Assembly (NCBI GenBank): GCA_018239705.1
Contig: JAFEGS010000069.1
Location: 1 to 6,004 of the forward strand
Length of the DNA: 6,004 nt
From: Verrucomicrobiota bacterium
GTDB taxonomy: Bacteria; Chlamydiota; Chlamydiia; Chlamydiales; FEN-1388
Direction of reading: 5' to 3'
Positions within the stretch are counted from its first letter, which is position 1. Each line of letters opens with the position of its first letter. Made by a program: the position numbers and the translations under genes. Shown here one piece after another: positions 5,287-6,004 of the stretch. The notes under the pieces were generated by a model. That model was not told the origin of the DNA. It did not search any database and saw only the letters and a program-made list of their open reading frames with translations.

Positions 5287-5922
5287 ATGTATGCTGTTAT
5301 TTTACTGCTGATCTGCGCGCTGTCTGGGTGCACACCGCAATATTCCGATTTCTTTCCCTACACCGATAGAGGCATAAAAAAGCCCTCGTTGACCCTGCTG
5401 CCTATTTATGACACTACTGGTGGGAGTGCAGGTAGCAATTTTTCGACTGAGCTTTACCACTCGATTTATAGTCGCATCAGGAGCAAGGGAGTCCTCTTTA
5501 TCCCTCCACAGCAAAATATGAAACGGATTTTGGCCTCGATGCAGGGGCAAAACCTCTATGCTAGCAGCGATCTTTCTCTCCTGAAACGCTTTTCAGGGAC
5601 TGACTACATCTGTCTTATGGAGGTTGTGGACTACCGGACAGCTCCTTACAAGAGAGGGACTATTAAGCCTCTCTATATTGCAGATCTTCCAGAGGAGAAA
5701 GCGTGCGTTCTTTCCATTGAGGTAAAGCTTAAAATTGTTGATATGCGCTCTGCCACGCCAAAAGTTGTTCGTCAGGAAGTAGTTGAAAGTAACCACATGA
5801 TTTCTACCACAGCGTTTGAGGGGAACTCCACTGCGCATGGGAGCTCTTTAGAGCAGGTGCAGTCAAGGCTTGCAAGAGATCTTACGGATAAGATAGAGGA
5901 AACATTGTGTTCGGCAAACTAG
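5287..5922 (+). CDS. Putative lipoprotein of unknown function
   Basis: The family is not recognised with certainty. ATG 5287, with CAGAGG at 5276-5281 5 nt away, gives 211 aa. The frame stays open back into the SRP RNA gene, but a start there would bury the signal sequence. Residues 1-15 form a short type II signal peptide, MYAVILLLICALSGC, with lipobox LSGC and lipidated Cys 15; it is unusual in having no positive charge before the hydrophobic core. The mature part begins TPQYSDFFPYTDRG. LTLLPIYDTTG, a Ser/Leu helix, then FIPPQQNMKRIL and SGTDYICLMEVVDY follow the alternating pattern of CsgG/LpoB/TolB-N-like periplasmic domains; this fold link is an impression only. A Ser/Thr-rich stretch lies near the end (TTAFEGNSTAHGSS). 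Its last 16 nt overlap the next gene, suggesting one transcript. A hairpin GGTTTT-TGC-AAAACC (5259-5273) sits just before its ribosome-binding site. Confidence 0.8.
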   Translation: MYAVILLLICALSGCTPQYSDFFPYTDRGIKKPSLTLLPIYDTTGGSAGSNFSTELYHSIYSRIRSKGVLFIPPQQNMKRILASMQGQNLYASSDLSLLKRFSGTDYICLMEVVDYRTAPYKRGTIKPLYIADLPEEKACVLSIEVKLKIVDMRSATPKVVRQEVVESNHMISTTAFEGNSTAHGSSLEQVQSRLARDLTDKIEETLCSAN

Positions 5923-6004
5923 AAGACCCACAGTTTTTGTTTATTGTCTTGTGCGCCTGGGCGGTGCTCTCCATACCCATACTTTGGCACTGGAAGATAC
6001 TTGC
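5907..6004 (+). CDS. Membrane protein, N-terminal fragment (3' end off window)
   Basis: GTG 5907, with AGAGGA at 5895-5900 6 nt upstream, opens a frame that stays open to the window edge (32 codons). After a short polar start (MFGKLEDPQ) comes one hydrophobic segment rich in aromatic residues, FLFIVLCAWAVLSIPILW (about residues 10-27), then HWKIL, consistent with an N-in membrane anchor or first transmembrane helix. It overlaps the lipoprotein gene by 16 nt, so the two are probably translated together and may act at the same envelope site. The family cannot be named from this much sequence. Confidence 0.6.
   Translation, partial: MFGKLEDPQFLFIVLCAWAVLSIPILWHWKIL

Noticed and set aside
1..6004. 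CRISPR array, phage genes, or a defence or toxin system
   Set aside because: There are no regularly spaced repeats, no integrase or transposase, and every long gene except the last two belongs to a known housekeeping or envelope family.

Overview
The window looks like a piece of a Chlamydiae chromosome, most likely an environmental (Parachlamydia/Waddlia/Simkania-like) lineage rather than Chlamydia itself. The best pointers are bL35 and bL20: bL35 has the ending MYKRLMGV and bL20 the stretches GFWGDRK..., LWITRLGIAAKIHG and LSEMAIRDP, which match chlamydial forms as I remember them. The order infC-rpmI-rplT-pheS is also the chlamydial one. All genes are on the + strand. No taxonomic search could be run, so the placement is an inference.

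Left part (2-2117): the window opens inside a diverged threonyl-tRNA synthetase-like gene. Its start is off the left edge and it has lost most of the threonine-pocket residues. It overlaps infC (IF3) by 4 nt. A 204-nt gap separates infC from rpmI. It holds a candidate extended -10 promoter and then a 115-bp GC-rich element with 12-bp terminal inverted repeats, flanked exactly by a 9-bp direct repeat (AAATGTTAG). This looks like a MITE-type insertion in the 5' leader of rpmI-rplT, and it folds on paper into a closed multi-hairpin RNA. rpmI and rplT follow, ending at a strong intrinsic terminator.

Middle part (2135-5087): pheS (alpha subunit of PheRS, without pheT beside it), an RluA-family pseudouridine synthase with an S4 domain, and a WaaC-like GT9 glycosyltransferase are packed tightly (8-nt gap, then a 13-nt overlap). 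They are probably co-transcribed. The first two continue the translation theme; the third belongs to envelope (LPS core) synthesis.

Right part (5088-6004): a compact small-type SRP RNA gene (about 5132-5240) with its own promoter and U-tract terminator sits between the glycosyltransferase and a short lipoprotein gene. The lipoprotein gene overlaps a membrane-protein gene that runs off the right edge. A long reading frame runs through the SRP RNA into the lipoprotein, so a naive start call would place the lipoprotein's start inside the RNA gene.
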